Below, in pieces: positions 45,998 to 57,488 of a stretch of 64,000 nt of DNA. Every line of letters begins with the position of its first letter. The stretch's first letter is position 1. A model generated the notes under the pieces. It was not told the DNA's origin and ran no database searches. It was given only the letters and a program-made list of their open reading frames with translations. Origin of the DNA: Nitrosospira multiformis (lineage in GTDB: Bacteria > Pseudomonadota > Gammaproteobacteria > Burkholderiales > Nitrosomonadaceae); the NCBI RefSeq assembly GCF_900110185.1, contig NZ_FOCT01000002.1, positions 310,001-374,000 of the forward strand, given 5' to 3'. The translations under genes were made by a program, and so were the position numbers.

Positions 45998-47488
45998 CTA
46001 TTCCGTCAGCTTCTTCCTCAATATCTCATTCACCTGCGCTGGATTCGCCTTGCCTCTGGCGGCCTTCATCACTTGGCCCACCAGTGCGTTGAAGGCTTTT
46101 TCCTTGCCTGCCTTGAATTCCTCTACCGATTTCGGGTTGGCGGCCAGCACTTCATATACCAAATTCTCCAATGCGCTTGAATCGGATATCTGTCTCAGTC
46201 CCTGTGAATCGATGATTCGGTCTGCAAGGCCCTCATCCACTCCCTCGCGATTCTTCCATGAGATGCTCTCCGCATCTGCCTGCGCCCACATCTGTCTGAA
46301 CACATCCTTGGCGATCTTTCCAGAAATGGTTCCATCCTTGATGCGCAGAAGAAGTTGCGCAAGCTGTGCAGGAGATAACGGACAGACATCGAACGACCTT
46401 CCTTCATTATTGAGATAAGCCGATACCTCTCCCATTACCCAGTTTGCGCACAGTTTAGGGTCGGAAGGAAGTTTTCCTACGACTGCCTCATAATATTCCG
46501 AGATGTCACGGTCTGCGGTGAGCAAGAGCGCGTCGTACATGGAAAGTCCATAGTCATGCTCGAGCCGCGTTCGCATTTGCTGCGGCAGTTCAGGCAGCCC
46601 TTTCTTCACTTCCTCGATCCAGTTCCCGGATATCTCGAGCGGCAGCAGATCCGGATCTGGAAAATAGCGGTAATCCTGCGCGTCTTCCTTGCTTCGCATC
46701 GCGCGCGTTTCACCCTTTTCCGGATCGAAGAGGCGCGTCTGTTGCTGTATGGACCCTCCGTCTTCGAGGATTTCGATCTGCCGCCTGGCCTCGTAATCGA
46801 TCGCCTTCTCGAGAAAACGGAACGAGTTGAGGTTCTTTATTTCACAGCGGGTACCAAGCTTGTCCGATCCCCGGAGACGCACAGACACGTTGGCATCGCA
46901 GCGAAAGGAACCCTCCTGCATGTTGCCATCGCAGATGCCGATCCAGCGGACGAGCGTATGCAGTGTCTTTGCATACGCCACGGCTTCAACACTGCTGCGC
47001 ATATCCGGTTCGGAAACGATCTCAAGCAGAGGTGTGCCGGCGCGATTGAGATCGATGCCGCTCATGCCGTGAAAATCCTCGTGCAACGACTTGCCGGCAT
47101 CCTCCTCCAGATGTGCCCGCACGAGACGCACGATTTTTTCCTGCTCTTTTCCATCCTGGACGATCTGAAGCTGGATGTGCCCTCCCTCGACCACCGGCAA
47201 TTCGTATTGGCTGATCTGATAACCTTTGGGCAGGTCCGGGTAAAAATAATTCTTGCGGGCAAAAATGGAAGGCGAATTGACTTTTGCTCCCACTGCCAAG
47301 CCAAACCTGATTGCACGCTCCACCGCGCCCCGGTTCAATACCGGCAGCACACCGGGCAGCGCGAGATCGACAGCGCAGGCTTCGGCGTTGGGCGCGGCGC
47401 CAAAAGCAGTCGAAGCGCCGGAGAATATTTTGGACTCGGTCGAGAGCTGGGCATGAACCTCAAGACCGATAACGGTTTCCCATTGCAT
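45998..47488 (-). CDS. gatB: Asp/Glu-tRNA amidotransferase subunit B
   Basis: GatB activates and amidates misacylated Glu-tRNA(Gln) and/or Asp-tRNA(Asn) with ammonia supplied by GatA. The 496-aa protein has the standard length, the N-terminal [20 protein letters not shown], the [20 protein letters not shown] motif and [10 protein letters not shown], and a C-terminal YqeY-like helical tail (KTVEEF-like [33 protein letters not shown]). It is the last of gatC-gatA-gatB on the minus strand. The presence of the operon implies that Gln-tRNA, Asn-tRNA or both are made by the indirect route. Confidence 0.97.
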   Translation of the reverse strand: MQWETVIGLEVHAQLSTESKIFSGASTAFGAAPNAEACAVDLALPGVLPVLNRGAVERAIRFGLAVGAKVNSPSIFARKNYFYPDLPKGYQISQYELPVVEGGHIQLQIVQDGKEQEKIVRLVRAHLEEDAGKSLHEDFHGMSGIDLNRAGTPLLEIVSEPDMRSSVEAVAYAKTLHTLVRWIGICDGNMQEGSFRCDANVSVRLRGSDKLGTRCEIKNLNSFRFLEKAIDYEARRQIEILEDGGSIQQQTRLFDPEKGETRAMRSKEDAQDYRYFPDPDLLPLEISGNWIEEVKKGLPELPQQMRTRLEHDYGLSMYDALLLTADRDISEYYEAVVGKLPSDPKLCANWVMGEVSAYLNNEGRSFDVCPLSPAQLAQLLLRIKDGTISGKIAKDVFRQMWAQADAESISWKNREGVDEGLADRIIDSQGLRQISDSSALENLVYEVLAANPKSVEEFKAGKEKAFNALVGQVMKAARGKANPAQVNEILRKKLTE

Positions 47489-47579
47489 TTTAGAATACCT
47501 TTTTCTGATACGGATGCTTTATGAGGGACGAGTAGCAGCTTGAACTGAGCCGCTCCCCCCAACTGACCAATCTACTCCT

Positions 47580-49031
47580 CTACTCCTTTGGCATCCGTGT
47601 GTGCCAATCTGATTCAAGCTGATATTGATGGGCCACGTTCAACATTTGTGCCTCGGCAAAATAATTGCCGATGATGTGCAATCCAACCGGTCTGTTTTTA
47701 TGCCCGAAGCCAACCGGAATGGACATCGCAGGCAGGCCTGCCAGGTTGACCGCAATGGTGTAGGCATCGGATAAGTACATCTGAACCGGGTCGCTGCTCC
47801 TCTCCCCGAGGTCGAATGCCACTGTAGGAGAAGTCGGCCCCATGATGACGTCGCACTGCTTGAATGCCTCGGCGAAATCCTGTGCCATGAGGCGACGCAG
47901 CTTCTGCGCCTGGATGTAGTACGCATCATAATACCCATGCGACAGCACATAAGTGCCGATCAGGATGCGGCGTTTCACCTCTGAACCAAAGCCCTGCGCA
48001 CGGGTTTTCCGATACATGTCGTTGAGATCCAGGTAATCGGGAGCACGATAACCGTAGCGTACGCCATCAAAGCGCGACAGGTTGCTCGAAGCTTCGGCGG
48101 GAGCAAGCACGTAATAAACCGGAACCGAAAGCTTCGTATTGGGCAGCGACACCTCCACCGTTTCGGCTCCCAGCTTGCGATACTGGCCGATGGCGGCTTC
48201 TACCGCGCGCGCCACATCCTCGTCTATTTCCTTGACGAAATATTCCTTTGGCAGGCCAATGCGCAGACCGTCGAGCGGCTTTTCCAGGTCGCGCGTGTAA
48301 TCTTCCGGTTCGCGCTCGAGACTGGTTGAATCGCGGGCATCGAACCCTGCCATGACGTTGAGCATCAGCGCCAGGTCTTCCGCTGATTTAGCCATCGGCC
48401 CACCCTGATCGAGGCTGGATGCGAAGGCGACCATGCCATAGCGCGATACCAGCCCGTACGTCGGCTTGAGGCCCGAAATGCCGCATAACGCCGCCGGTTG
48501 CCGGATTGAGCCACCGGTGTCCGTCCCGGTCGCGGCAGGCGCCATACGTGCTGCCACCGCGCAGGCGGAACCGCCGGAGCTTCCCCCTGGCACGGCTGCG
48601 GTATCCCAGGGATTTTTTACCGGCCCGTAAAAGGAAGTTTCATTGCTGGAACCCATGGCGAATTCGTCCATATTGGTTTTACCAATATTGACTGCGCCCA
48701 CGGCATTGAAGCGCCCGATCACGTGGGCGTCATAGGGCGAGATGAAATTCGACAGCATTTTCGATCCGCAGGTAGTGAGCCAGCCCTTGGTACAGAAGAT
48801 ATCCTTTTGTGCAATGGGAATGCCGGTCAGGGGTTGGCCGCGCCCGGATCCGATCAAGATGTCCGCCGCCTGCGCCTGAGCGAGGCTCGTCCTTTCATCG
48901 AGAGTGATGAAGGCGTTGTATTCGGGATTAAGCGCTCGGGAACGCTTGAGAAATTCACTGGTCAACTCAACGCTGGAAATTTTCCTTGCGGCAAGCATCG
49001 CGGAAAGTTGCTTGAGGCTGGCGTTCAACAT
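47580..49031 (-). CDS. gatA: Asp/Glu-tRNA amidotransferase subunit A
   Basis: GatA is the amidase that frees ammonia from glutamine for GatB. The 483-aa protein has the amidase-signature triad: the Lys in [20 protein letters not shown] and the Ser pair in [20 protein letters not shown] with [17 protein letters not shown]. Further typical parts are [20 protein letters not shown] and the C-terminal [14 protein letters not shown]. Its start follows gatC after about 105 nt and it precedes gatB by 91 nt. Confidence 0.97.
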   Translation of the reverse strand: MLNASLKQLSAMLAARKISSVELTSEFLKRSRALNPEYNAFITLDERTSLAQAQAADILIGSGRGQPLTGIPIAQKDIFCTKGWLTTCGSKMLSNFISPYDAHVIGRFNAVGAVNIGKTNMDEFAMGSSNETSFYGPVKNPWDTAAVPGGSSGGSACAVAARMAPAATGTDTGGSIRQPAALCGISGLKPTYGLVSRYGMVAFASSLDQGGPMAKSAEDLALMLNVMAGFDARDSTSLEREPEDYTRDLEKPLDGLRIGLPKEYFVKEIDEDVARAVEAAIGQYRKLGAETVEVSLPNTKLSVPVYYVLAPAEASSNLSRFDGVRYGYRAPDYLDLNDMYRKTRAQGFGSEVKRRILIGTYVLSHGYYDAYYIQAQKLRRLMAQDFAEAFKQCDVIMGPTSPTVAFDLGERSSDPVQMYLSDAYTIAVNLAGLPAMSIPVGFGHKNRPVGLHIIGNYFAEAQMLNVAHQYQLESDWHTRMPKE

Positions 49032-49136
49032 GGCTGGTTTTCGCTGGATGAAGCAAAATGAAGCAAAACGTGAAAAGGCTCCTGGAAGGAGAATAGAAAT
49101 TACAGGGGAGCGGTCACGCAGGGATCCTGCGTTGGG

Positions 49137-49424
49137 TTACTCGATGACTTTAGGCACCAGATAAAGTCCCGCTTCTACCTGGGGAGCTACCGACTGGAAC
49201 AGCTCGCGCTGATCGATTTCCGTGACGGCATCTGCTCGCAGACGCTGCATTACATCCTGCGCATGCGACATGGGGGTTATCGCGGATGTATCCACTGCCT
49301 GCATCTGCTCGATGAGGTCAAATATGCCTGATAACTGGATCAATGCCTTGCGCGCCTCATCTTCGCTGATCTCGATGCGCGCCAGATTTGCAACACGTTT
49401 CACATCATCCAGAGACAGAGACAT
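49137..49424 (-). CDS. gatC: Asp/Glu-tRNA amidotransferase subunit C
   Basis: GatC is the small belt protein that stabilises the GatA-GatB complex. The 95-aa sequence has [20 protein letters not shown], the [20 protein letters not shown] region and the C-terminal [20 protein letters not shown], all typical. It is the first gene of the gat operon and diverges from mreB; the 111-nt gap must contain both promoters. Confidence 0.95.
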   Translation of the reverse strand: MSLSLDDVKRVANLARIEISEDEARKALIQLSGIFDLIEQMQAVDTSAITPMSHAQDVMQRLRADAVTEIDQRELFQSVAPQVEAGLYLVPKVIE

Positions 49425-49448
49425 TTCCGGCTAAATCCTTTATAACCC

Positions 49449-49477
49449 TTATATTCAAATAGCTAATAGAGTATCAT
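49449..49477 (+). promoter_or_regulatory. Possible promoter of the mre operon
   Basis: TTATAT and TATCAT (the latter at 49472-49477) are separated by 17 nt in the gatC-mreB gap, about 60 nt before the mreB ATG. The -10 is fair and the -35 weak, so this is only a suggestion. Confidence 0.28.
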
Positions 49478-49532
49478 AGCCCGATTCTTTTCACCTGCTT
49501 TTAATCACTATCCTCCGCGACGGACTCCGTAA

Positions 49533-50594
<1,062 letters not shown>

Positions 50595-50689
50595 TAACCT
50601 TTATAACTGCGCTACTGCCACCTTTCACTACCGCCTTCAATGCACCGTACCTTCCAGTACCTGAAAATCGGGAACATAAAACTTCGCAC

Positions 50690-51586
50690 ATGATAGAAAT
50701 CTCTCCCCGGTTTTTCAGGCACAGCCCCAGTTTACTGGCTCGGACGGCTTTTTTTGTCATGCTGTCATTGCTTCTGATGGCACTGGATAGCCGATCCAAA
50801 TATCTCGGGGGCGTGCGGGAAATTTTTTCCGTGATAGTTTATCCGCTGCAGAAACTGGCTCATGTGCCCATGTCAATGTACGATGCCACAAGCGAACTCT
50901 TCCAGCATGGCGAGATAGCGGAGGAAAATGCACGTCTCAAGCAGCAGCATCTCGTTGACAAAGGCCAGCTCCTCCGGCTGCGTGCGCTGGAAGCCGAGAA
51001 TACCCAGCTGCGCAAGCTCCTGAATGCGACTCAGCGTATTGAAAACAAGGCAACAGTGGCGGAAATCCTGCGCGTGCCGCATGATCCATTCAATCGCAAG
51101 GTATTGCTTGACAAGGGCAGCATGGCCGGAATCGAGTCGGGGCAGGTCGTCGTAGATGATATGGGGGTGGTGGGGCAGGTTACCCGCAATTACCCGCTGG
51201 CCTCGGAAGTGACTCTCCTCACGGACAGGGACCATTCCGTTCCCGTGCAGGTGGTACGCAACGGCCTGCGCTCGATCATATCAGGTACCGGCAGGGAAGG
51301 AGTGCTGGAGTTGAGGTATATGGCAATCAACACTGACATTCAGGAAGGGGACGTGCTGGTTACATCCGGGATAGATGGCATCTATCCCCCGGGGCTTCCC
51401 GTTGCTGCAGTATCCCAGATCGAGCGTAATCCCAATTATATCTTTGCGCGCATCATCTGCACGCCTGCTTCCGGTGTGAATCAGAATCGGCAGCTGTTAA
51501 TCCTTTCCACGCGGGCGCCTCGTACCGGAACACCGGCAGAAGCAACCAAAATGAAGCCCCGCCCCCAGGAAGCGAGAAGACAGTGA
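50690..51586 (+). CDS. mreC: Rod-shape-determining protein MreC
   Basis: MreC is a bitopic periplasmic protein that scaffolds PBP2-RodA. The 298-aa sequence has a single N-terminal membrane helix (about 16-33, TAFFVMLSLLLMALDS) and a coiled coil (about 70-110, GEIAEENARLKQQHLVDKGQ and LRALEAENTQLRKLL). Then comes the beta-barrel region with GSMAGIESGQVVVDDMGVVG, TDRDHSVPVQVVRNGLRSI and VTSGIDGIYPPGLPVA. Length is typical. Its last base run overlaps the start of mreD. Confidence 0.96.
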   Translation: MIEISPRFFRHSPSLLARTAFFVMLSLLLMALDSRSKYLGGVREIFSVIVYPLQKLAHVPMSMYDATSELFQHGEIAEENARLKQQHLVDKGQLLRLRALEAENTQLRKLLNATQRIENKATVAEILRVPHDPFNRKVLLDKGSMAGIESGQVVVDDMGVVGQVTRNYPLASEVTLLTDRDHSVPVQVVRNGLRSIISGTGREGVLELRYMAINTDIQEGDVLVTSGIDGIYPPGLPVAAVSQIERNPNYIFARIICTPASGVNQNRQLLILSTRAPRTGTPAEATKMKPRPQEARRQ

Positions 51587-52104
51587 CGCTCGCTAATTCA
51601 TCCAGGCACGAAATTCTGATGCCAGCCAAAGGCTGGTTCATCATGCTCAGCCTGATCGTGGCGCTACTCCTGAATCTCATACCGCTGACAGGCACCGCTC
51701 GGACGCTGCAGCCCGATTTTGTCGCGTTGGTGATGCTTTACTGGTATGTCAATGAACCCCAGCGTGTGGGCATCGGCATGGCATTCTGGATGGGTCTGCT
51801 CATGGATCTCAGCAATGCCAGTACCTTCGGGCAACACGCGCTCGGGTACAGCGTAATGGCGTTCATGGCACTGATCTTCAACCGGCGCATGGGTATCTTC
51901 GAAGGATATAAACAAGCTCCCCAGATAGGACTGGTTCTGCTTTCAGGACAGATCGTCACACTTCTTGCCGGGCTGTTTGCCGGTTCTCCTTTCCCCGGCT
52001 GGAACTTCTTTCTTGGCAGCATTGTCGGCATGTTACTGTGGCCGCTTCTCTCAGCCATATTGAGGGTGCCGCAGAAACCCTGGTCTGCTTCCGATGCAAG
52101 ATGA
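51583..52104 (+). CDS. mreD: Rod-shape-determining protein MreD
   Basis: MreD is a small inner-membrane protein that pairs with MreC. The 173-aa sequence is strongly hydrophobic with about five helices (FIMLSLIVALLLNLI, PDFVALVMLYWYV, IGMAFWMGLLMDLSN, GYSVMAFMALIF, QIGLVLLSGQIVTLLAGLF). The GTG at 51583 overlaps the mreC stop (GTGA); an in-frame ATG at 51619 is the alternative. The stop overlaps the next start (ATGA), so mreC, mreD and mrdA are translationally coupled. Confidence 0.94.
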   Translation: MTLANSSRHEILMPAKGWFIMLSLIVALLLNLIPLTGTARTLQPDFVALVMLYWYVNEPQRVGIGMAFWMGLLMDLSNASTFGQHALGYSVMAFMALIFNRRMGIFEGYKQAPQIGLVLLSGQIVTLLAGLFAGSPFPGWNFFLGSIVGMLLWPLLSAILRVPQKPWSASDAR

Positions 52105-54041
52105 ATCACAGAATCGAGCTTCGAAGCTACTCGCGTGAGTTACACAATTTCCGCCTGCGGCTGGCGATAAGCGCCGGCTTCATGCTGCTGCTCTTCCTGC
52201 TGCTGTTCGCACGCTTCTTTTACCTGCAGGTTTCTCAGCGTGATCACTATCACACGCTGGCGGAAGCCAATCGCATTTCCATTGCGCCGATCGTTCCCAA
52301 CCGCGGCCTGATTTTTGACCGCAATGGCGTCGTGCTCGCTCATAATTATTCTGCCTATACACTCGAAATCGTTCCGAGCAGGATCGGAAATCTCGAGCGC
52401 CTCATCAATGAGCTGACGACGGTAGTGGAGATCTCCGCGCGTGACCGCAAGCGCTTCAAGAAATTGATGGAGGAGAACAGAAGATTCGAAAGCTTGCCTA
52501 TTCGCACGCGATTATCGGACGTGGAGGTTGCCCGCTTCGCCGCCAACCGCTATCGCTTTCCGGGAGTGGAAATCAAGGCGCGACCGTTCCGCCAGTATCC
52601 CAAAGGCGAGTTCGCCTCTCACGTGGTGGGTTACATAGGGCGCATCAATGACAAGGATCTGGAACGGCTGGAGGCTGACAGCGAACTCGCCAATTACCGC
52701 GGTTCCCAGCACATGGGAAAAATCGGCATCGAACAGAGCTACGAGAGGGAATTGCACGGCATCACCGGAATCGAGGAGATGGAAACCGACGCAGGCGGCC
52801 GTGCAATTCGCGTCATATCCCGCACGCCGCCGATTGCGGGCAGGAATCTCAAGCTATCGCTCGATTTCAAATTGCAGGAAGTCGCGGAAAAGGCGTTTGG
52901 CGACCGGCGTGGCGCACTTGTCGCCATAGAACCGGCAACGGGAGACGTGCTCGCGTTCGTGAGCAGACCGGGGTTCGATCCGAATCTTTTTGTAGACGGG
53001 ATCGACACCGAGAATTGGGAATTGCTGAACAATTCCATCGACCGGCCGCTGAACAATCGCGCTTTGCGTGGCGTATACCCGCCCGGCTCGACGTTCAAAC
53101 CCTTCATGGCTCTGGCTGGTCTGGAACTCAAGAAGCGTTGGCCGGGAAGCGCAATCAGCGATCCCGGCTACTTCAGTCTGCCCGGAAGCACTCACCGTTT
53201 TCGCGACTGGAAAGCCGGCGGTCACGGCCTCGTGGATCTTCACAAATCGTTGGTTATCTCCTGCGACACTTATTACTATTCGCTGGCTCATGACCTCGGG
53301 ATCGATAATATCTACAATTTTACCAGTCAGTTCGGGTTGGGGAAAAAGACTGGGATCGATATCGAAGGCGAAGCCGCCGGCTTGTTGCCCTCTCAAGAGT
53401 GGAAAATGCAACGGCATAAACAGAACTGGTTTGCGGGCGATACGATTTCTGTGGGGATTGGCCAGGGTTATAATCTCACCACGCCGCTGCAACTAGCATT
53501 TGCAACCGCTGTGCTCGCCGGCAACGGCGCTGCGTTCCGTCCCCATCTCGTCAAGCAGGTCCTGGACAGTAACAACCGGATCGTACGGGAATTCGGCACA
53601 AGTCCGCTGTACCGACTCAAACTCGATCCCGCCAATTTGAAGGCGGTACATAATGCGCTGGTCGATGTAACCCGTCCGGGCGGCACAGCCGCGGTCGCCG
53701 GTGCAGGGGCCGCTTATACCTTTGCCGGAAAAACGGGGACTGCGCAGGTGGTGGGGGTAAAACAGGGGGAAAAGTATGAGGAAAGCAAGCTCGATGAACG
53801 CCATCGTGATCATGCGCTTTTTATAAGCTACGCCCCCGCTGAAAACCCCAAAATTGCGCTGTCCGTACTGGTGGAAAATGGCGGCCATGGCGGTTCGGCA
53901 GCGGCGCCGATTGCCCGCGTGGTGATGGATTACTATCTGCTGGGTAAACTGCCTAAAGAAGCAGCTGCCCGGCCTGTCGATCAGGTGGACGAAGAGGAGG
54001 ATGAGGAGCACCAGCAGAACCGGGAGGACGGGCATGGCTAG
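52101..54041 (+). CDS. mrdA: Penicillin-binding protein 2, elongation transpeptidase
   Basis: PBP2 crosslinks peptidoglycan during side-wall growth together with RodA. The 646-aa protein starts MNHRIELRSYSRELHNFRLR at an ATG overlapping the mreD stop. It has one membrane helix (about 21-42), the dimerisation/pedestal region (RFPGVEIKARPFRQYPKGEF) and the transpeptidase domain with the active-site SxxK in YPPGSTFKPFMALAG, the SCDTYYYSLA motif where SxN is expected, and KTGTAQ in TFAGKTGTAQVV. The last 25 residues are acidic and Gln-rich (EEEDEEHQQNRED), an unusual tail. Confidence 0.96.
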   Translation: MNHRIELRSYSRELHNFRLRLAISAGFMLLLFLLLFARFFYLQVSQRDHYHTLAEANRISIAPIVPNRGLIFDRNGVVLAHNYSAYTLEIVPSRIGNLERLINELTTVVEISARDRKRFKKLMEENRRFESLPIRTRLSDVEVARFAANRYRFPGVEIKARPFRQYPKGEFASHVVGYIGRINDKDLERLEADSELANYRGSQHMGKIGIEQSYERELHGITGIEEMETDAGGRAIRVISRTPPIAGRNLKLSLDFKLQEVAEKAFGDRRGALVAIEPATGDVLAFVSRPGFDPNLFVDGIDTENWELLNNSIDRPLNNRALRGVYPPGSTFKPFMALAGLELKKRWPGSAISDPGYFSLPGSTHRFRDWKAGGHGLVDLHKSLVISCDTYYYSLAHDLGIDNIYNFTSQFGLGKKTGIDIEGEAAGLLPSQEWKMQRHKQNWFAGDTISVGIGQGYNLTTPLQLAFATAVLAGNGAAFRPHLVKQVLDSNNRIVREFGTSPLYRLKLDPANLKAVHNALVDVTRPGGTAAVAGAGAAYTFAGKTGTAQVVGVKQGEKYEESKLDERHRDHALFISYAPAENPKIALSVLVENGGHGGSAAAPIARVVMDYYLLGKLPKEAAARPVDQVDEEEDEEHQQNREDGHG

Positions 54042-55134
54042 ACTCCCGCACGCAGGGCACTACTTTACGCGCTACATCGATGGTCTTCTGCTTTGTGGAA
54101 TTCTCCTGCTCATGGCAACGGGACTTATCACGCTTTTCAGCGCAACGGATGCCAATAGCGCGCGGGTCACGAGTCAGGCGATCAATATGCTGGTCGCGCT
54201 CAGCGTGATGTGGCTGGTCGCCAATATTCCGTTGGAGCATATCATGCGGATCGCCTTACCGTTATACGCGGCCGGCCTTTTCCTGCTGCTCTGCGTCGCG
54301 CTGTTCGGGGAGGTCAACAATGGCGCGAGGCGCTGGCTGAACCTGGGTGTAACCCGCATCCAACCTTCCGAACTGATGAAGATTGCCGTGCCGCTGATGA
54401 TGGCCTGGTACTTCGACAAGCACGAGACAACCTTGCGGCTGCGGGATTACGGCGTGGCCACCCTGCTGCTGCTGGCTCCGGTACTGTTGATCCTGCGCCA
54501 GCCTGATCTTGGAACCGCGCTGCTCATTGCCTCGAGCGGTTTTTATGTCCTGTTCTTCTCCGGGTTATCCTGGCGCATCATGGCGGCGGTGGCGATTGCG
54601 GGGGGAGCAAGCCTTCCCCTGCTCTGGTCCATGATGCATGATTATCAGCGCAAGCGCGTCATGACGCTTCTTGACCCGACGCAGGACGCGCTTGGCGCCG
54701 GCTACCATACCATTCAATCCACTATTGCCATCGGCTCCGGGGGAGTGCTGGGCAAGGGCTGGCAGCAAGGCACCCAGACCCATCTTGCGTTCCTCCCCGA
54801 GAGAAGCACTGATTTCATCTTCGCGGTATTCTCCGAAGAATTCGGTCTGCTCGGCAATTTGCTGCTGCTGCTGTTGTATCTGGCTCTCATCGCCCGCGGG
54901 ATGGTGATTGCCGCCAACGCTTCCACCCAGTTTACCCGCCTCATCGCCGCTTCCATCACGCTGACTTTCTTCACCTACATCTTCGTCAACATCGGGATGG
55001 TCATCGGCATTCTGCCCGTGGTAGGGGTGCCTTTGCCCCTGATCAGCTATGGCGGCACATCAATGGTGACAATGTTGCTGGGATTTGGTATTTTGATGAG
55101 TATCCAGACTCATCCGAAGCTTGTTAAGACGTGA
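54034..55134 (+). CDS. rodA: Peptidoglycan glycosyltransferase RodA
   Basis: RodA is the SEDS polymerase that makes glycan strands for PBP2 to crosslink. The ATG at 54034 has GGGAGGACGGGC in front and overlaps the mrdA stop by 8 nt; the 366-aa product has about ten membrane helices. Signatures: NNGARRWLNLGVTRIQPSEL, LRQPDLGTALLIASSGFYVL, GSGGVLGKGWQQGTQTHLAF and PERSTDFIFAVFSEEFGLLG, and the C-terminal VGIGLP-like PVVGVPLPLISYGGTSM. Confidence 0.97.
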   Translation: MARLPHAGHYFTRYIDGLLLCGILLLMATGLITLFSATDANSARVTSQAINMLVALSVMWLVANIPLEHIMRIALPLYAAGLFLLLCVALFGEVNNGARRWLNLGVTRIQPSELMKIAVPLMMAWYFDKHETTLRLRDYGVATLLLLAPVLLILRQPDLGTALLIASSGFYVLFFSGLSWRIMAAVAIAGGASLPLLWSMMHDYQRKRVMTLLDPTQDALGAGYHTIQSTIAIGSGGVLGKGWQQGTQTHLAFLPERSTDFIFAVFSEEFGLLGNLLLLLLYLALIARGMVIAANASTQFTRLIAASITLTFFTYIFVNIGMVIGILPVVGVPLPLISYGGTSMVTMLLGFGILMSIQTHPKLVKT

Positions 55135-55139
55135 TACTT

Positions 55140-56342
55140 ATGGATACACATCCTGCCGGCCTGCCCCTCTTACAGTCAACTGCACAGCCAACGACGCAGT
55201 CAACAGCCCAGTCGATTGCCAGGCGATGCGCCGCTTGGATGGTTGTACTGACCATTCCCCTTTTCTTTAGCGGGTGCGGCACCTTTTTCAAGCTGGAGAA
55301 AAGCGAGGAGAAGACTGCGAAGCCTTCATCGGTCTCCACTCTGTTTGGAGGCAAGAAAAAAGGAGGCGGTTATTACCTGGATGATGGTCCCGGCGACAAT
55401 CCACCTGCCGATCTCCATCTGATCCCTGATGCCATTCCCCGGGAAGAACCCTTGCGCGCCTCCACCATGCGGCCTTATTCAGCTCTGGGAAAACGGTATA
55501 AACCGATGACGCGTCACGAGCCCTATAAAACGCGGGGAATGGCATCCTGGTATGGGCGCCGCTATCACGGGCAGAAGACCGCGTCGGGGGAGGTCTACGA
55601 TATGTATGCCATGACGGCTGCACATCCCACCCTCCCCATTCCGAGCTACGCACGTGTGACAAGCGTGGCGAGCGGGAAATCCGTGGTGGTGCGTGTCAAT
55701 GACAGAGGACCTTTCCTCTCCAATCGCCTCATTGATCTTTCCTATACGGCCGCATATAAACTGGATGTACTGGGTGGGGGCAGCGGCCTGGTCGAAGTGG
55801 AATCCATTGTGCCCGGAACGGGTAGTTTCACGCGGCTTGCCGCGGCTGCACCTGCCCAGCGTGTAAGTTCAACATCCAGCACTTCCAGGTCTCCCTCCGG
55901 CTCTTCCGCTAGTCCAAATCCAAATGGGCAGGCAGGAACCATAGCCGACCAATCGGTGGCGGTCATTACCACCACCGAACCGGACTCCACTGAAGCGCAG
56001 CCGGGTCTGTTCCAGGCCGCTTTTGCGCCGGCAGTAGCTGATACGCCCACCGCTAGCCCTACCGGCGATGGCGCCCCTCTTTCATCTCCCGAAACACCTG
56101 CTGCCGTTCCTGCGGGGATCTACCTGCAGTTGGGGGCCTTCAATGCGTATGACAATGCGGATAATTTTGTCGTCCGCATGCGAAATGAATTACCATCGCT
56201 GATGACCAGCCTGGATATCATTGCAAAGGATGGTCTGTTCAAGGTCCATGCAGGTCCTTATCCTGACCGTGCCTTGGCCAGAAAGGCTGCGGACAAAATC
56301 GCCGAGGCGCTGTCAATCAGGCCGGTGCTGCTGACGCGGTAG
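55140..56342 (+). CDS. rlpA: Septal-ring lytic transglycosylase-like lipoprotein RlpA
   Basis: An exported 400-aa protein. A long signal peptide ends in the lipobox LFFSGC. The double-psi beta-barrel domain (about 125-215) reads KTRGMASWYGRRYHGQKTAS, YDMYAMTAAHPTLPIPSYAR, VVVRVNDRGPFLSNRLIDLS. A Pro/Ser/Thr-rich linker follows, then a C-terminal SPOR domain (about 325-400) with LQLGAFNAYDNADNFVVRMR that binds denuded glycan at division sites. In Pseudomonas RlpA cleaves such strands. An in-frame GTG at 55131 overlaps the rodA stop; the ATG at 55140 is the alternative and is used here. Confidence 0.94.
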   Translation: MDTHPAGLPLLQSTAQPTTQSTAQSIARRCAAWMVVLTIPLFFSGCGTFFKLEKSEEKTAKPSSVSTLFGGKKKGGGYYLDDGPGDNPPADLHLIPDAIPREEPLRASTMRPYSALGKRYKPMTRHEPYKTRGMASWYGRRYHGQKTASGEVYDMYAMTAAHPTLPIPSYARVTSVASGKSVVVRVNDRGPFLSNRLIDLSYTAAYKLDVLGGGSGLVEVESIVPGTGSFTRLAAAAPAQRVSSTSSTSRSPSGSSASPNPNGQAGTIADQSVAVITTTEPDSTEAQPGLFQAAFAPAVADTPTASPTGDGAPLSSPETPAAVPAGIYLQLGAFNAYDNADNFVVRMRNELPSLMTSLDIIAKDGLFKVHAGPYPDRALARKAADKIAEALSIRPVLLTR

Positions 56343-56406
56343 GCCGCACACCCTCTTCATCGGCTCTCTTCACCGGGAGCGACACAAACCTGCTCCCCAT
56401 CCGGCG

Positions 56407-56426
56407 GCTGCTGGCAGTCCAGCAGC
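56407..56426 (+). other. 8-bp hairpin downstream of rlpA
   Basis: GCTGCTGG (56407-56414), the loop CAGT and CCAGCAGC (56419-56426) form a perfect stem 64 nt after the rlpA stop. No T-run follows, so it may mark the 3' end of the mre-rlpA transcript through another mechanism or be a stabilising hairpin. Confidence 0.4.
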
Positions 56427-56546
56427 GGCAGAAGGATTCCCGATTTGAACTTTCCACTTTAATTTTTCGCTTCGGGGGGGCAGAATGGTATGTAAGCGGG
56501 TATTTTGCTCAGGCAATTCCTATTCACGGTTACGAGGGCGGACAAA

Positions 56547-57488
56547 ATGCAGATCAGGGATCAGGTTACCCCGGCAACGATTCTTGCAGAACTGGTCAGT
56601 CATGCACGGGCGCAGCCTGCGGATACTCAGGGCTTCTGTCACGTAAATTGTCAGGATCTATATGGCCGGTTTCATGCCAAAGCCGAACGTATCTTCGCCT
56701 CTTTCGATAAGTATATTCCTCTGACCTGGTACCTCTGGCGCGCAGGTGAGAGCGCAACGGACATAGCGATGAGATATTCGAGCGAATTTCTTTCAGGAGG
56801 TACGGACCGGTTCATCGGGATGCGTCTGATCTCCCGCGATGAATTGGCGGCAGGTGATAATCAGGCAACAAAAATAGGCGCTCAGATTCGAGAATTGCAG
56901 AAAGATTACGACGCACTGTTGGAAAGGTATTTCCTGTTGCTTTGTACCGACGATGAAAAGCAGCAGGAAAAAATTGAATCCATTATCGAGGCGCTGAAGG
57001 CAGATACCACCATCGTTACTGTTGTACCACGCTATGCGTGGTCTTTTTTTGCCATGGAAGATGCGGTGATCGACGCAGTGGTGGACCGTTTGATGTACCC
57101 GGATGATTATGTTCGCCAGCAAGCCCGGGAGCAAGTATCCGGACTCGACAGGAGAAGACTTGTCCTGCTACTGTCGTGCCTGATCCATGGGATCGAGGAA
57201 AACAGTTGTTTCACCGTTTCTGACGACTTTGTAATGCACAACGAACTCGTACAGGAATTTGAAAAAGATAATCCGGAAGAACGCGGGTCGGTGGCCGAAG
57301 ATGTCATCGCGATGGATGGAAGATTTTTCTTTCGCGAGGCAGATGTGAATGGGTTCGAAATCTATCAGGACAGCGTGTCCGCTGTTATAGCCCTGTATTA
57401 TGACGCGAAGGTTCGGTACAGCCATACGGGGGATGAGGCTGTACACTATCTCTATACCCTCTTGGAACAAACAGGTGAGACAACCTGA
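56547..57488 (+). CDS. Unknown 313-aa protein
   Basis: I do not recognise this protein. With the ATG at 56547 (MQIRDQVTPATILAELVSHA), preceded by GAGGGCGG, it has 313 residues; a TTG 14 codons upstream is less likely. It seems soluble and largely helical, with a coiled stretch (about 120-170, QIRELQKDYDALLERYFLLL, KQQEKIESIIEALKAD), a motif DRLMYPDDYVRQQAREQVSG and an acidic C-terminus (EALFF-like MDGRFFFREADVNGFEIYQD). There is no signal peptide or cysteine cluster. It follows rlpA by 204 nt and converges with glmS. Composition and codon use look like the neighbours, so a resident gene of unknown role is likely. Confidence 0.72.
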   Translation: MQIRDQVTPATILAELVSHARAQPADTQGFCHVNCQDLYGRFHAKAERIFASFDKYIPLTWYLWRAGESATDIAMRYSSEFLSGGTDRFIGMRLISRDELAAGDNQATKIGAQIRELQKDYDALLERYFLLLCTDDEKQQEKIESIIEALKADTTIVTVVPRYAWSFFAMEDAVIDAVVDRLMYPDDYVRQQAREQVSGLDRRRLVLLLSCLIHGIEENSCFTVSDDFVMHNELVQEFEKDNPEERGSVAEDVIAMDGRFFFREADVNGFEIYQDSVSAVIALYYDAKVRYSHTGDEAVHYLYTLLEQTGETT

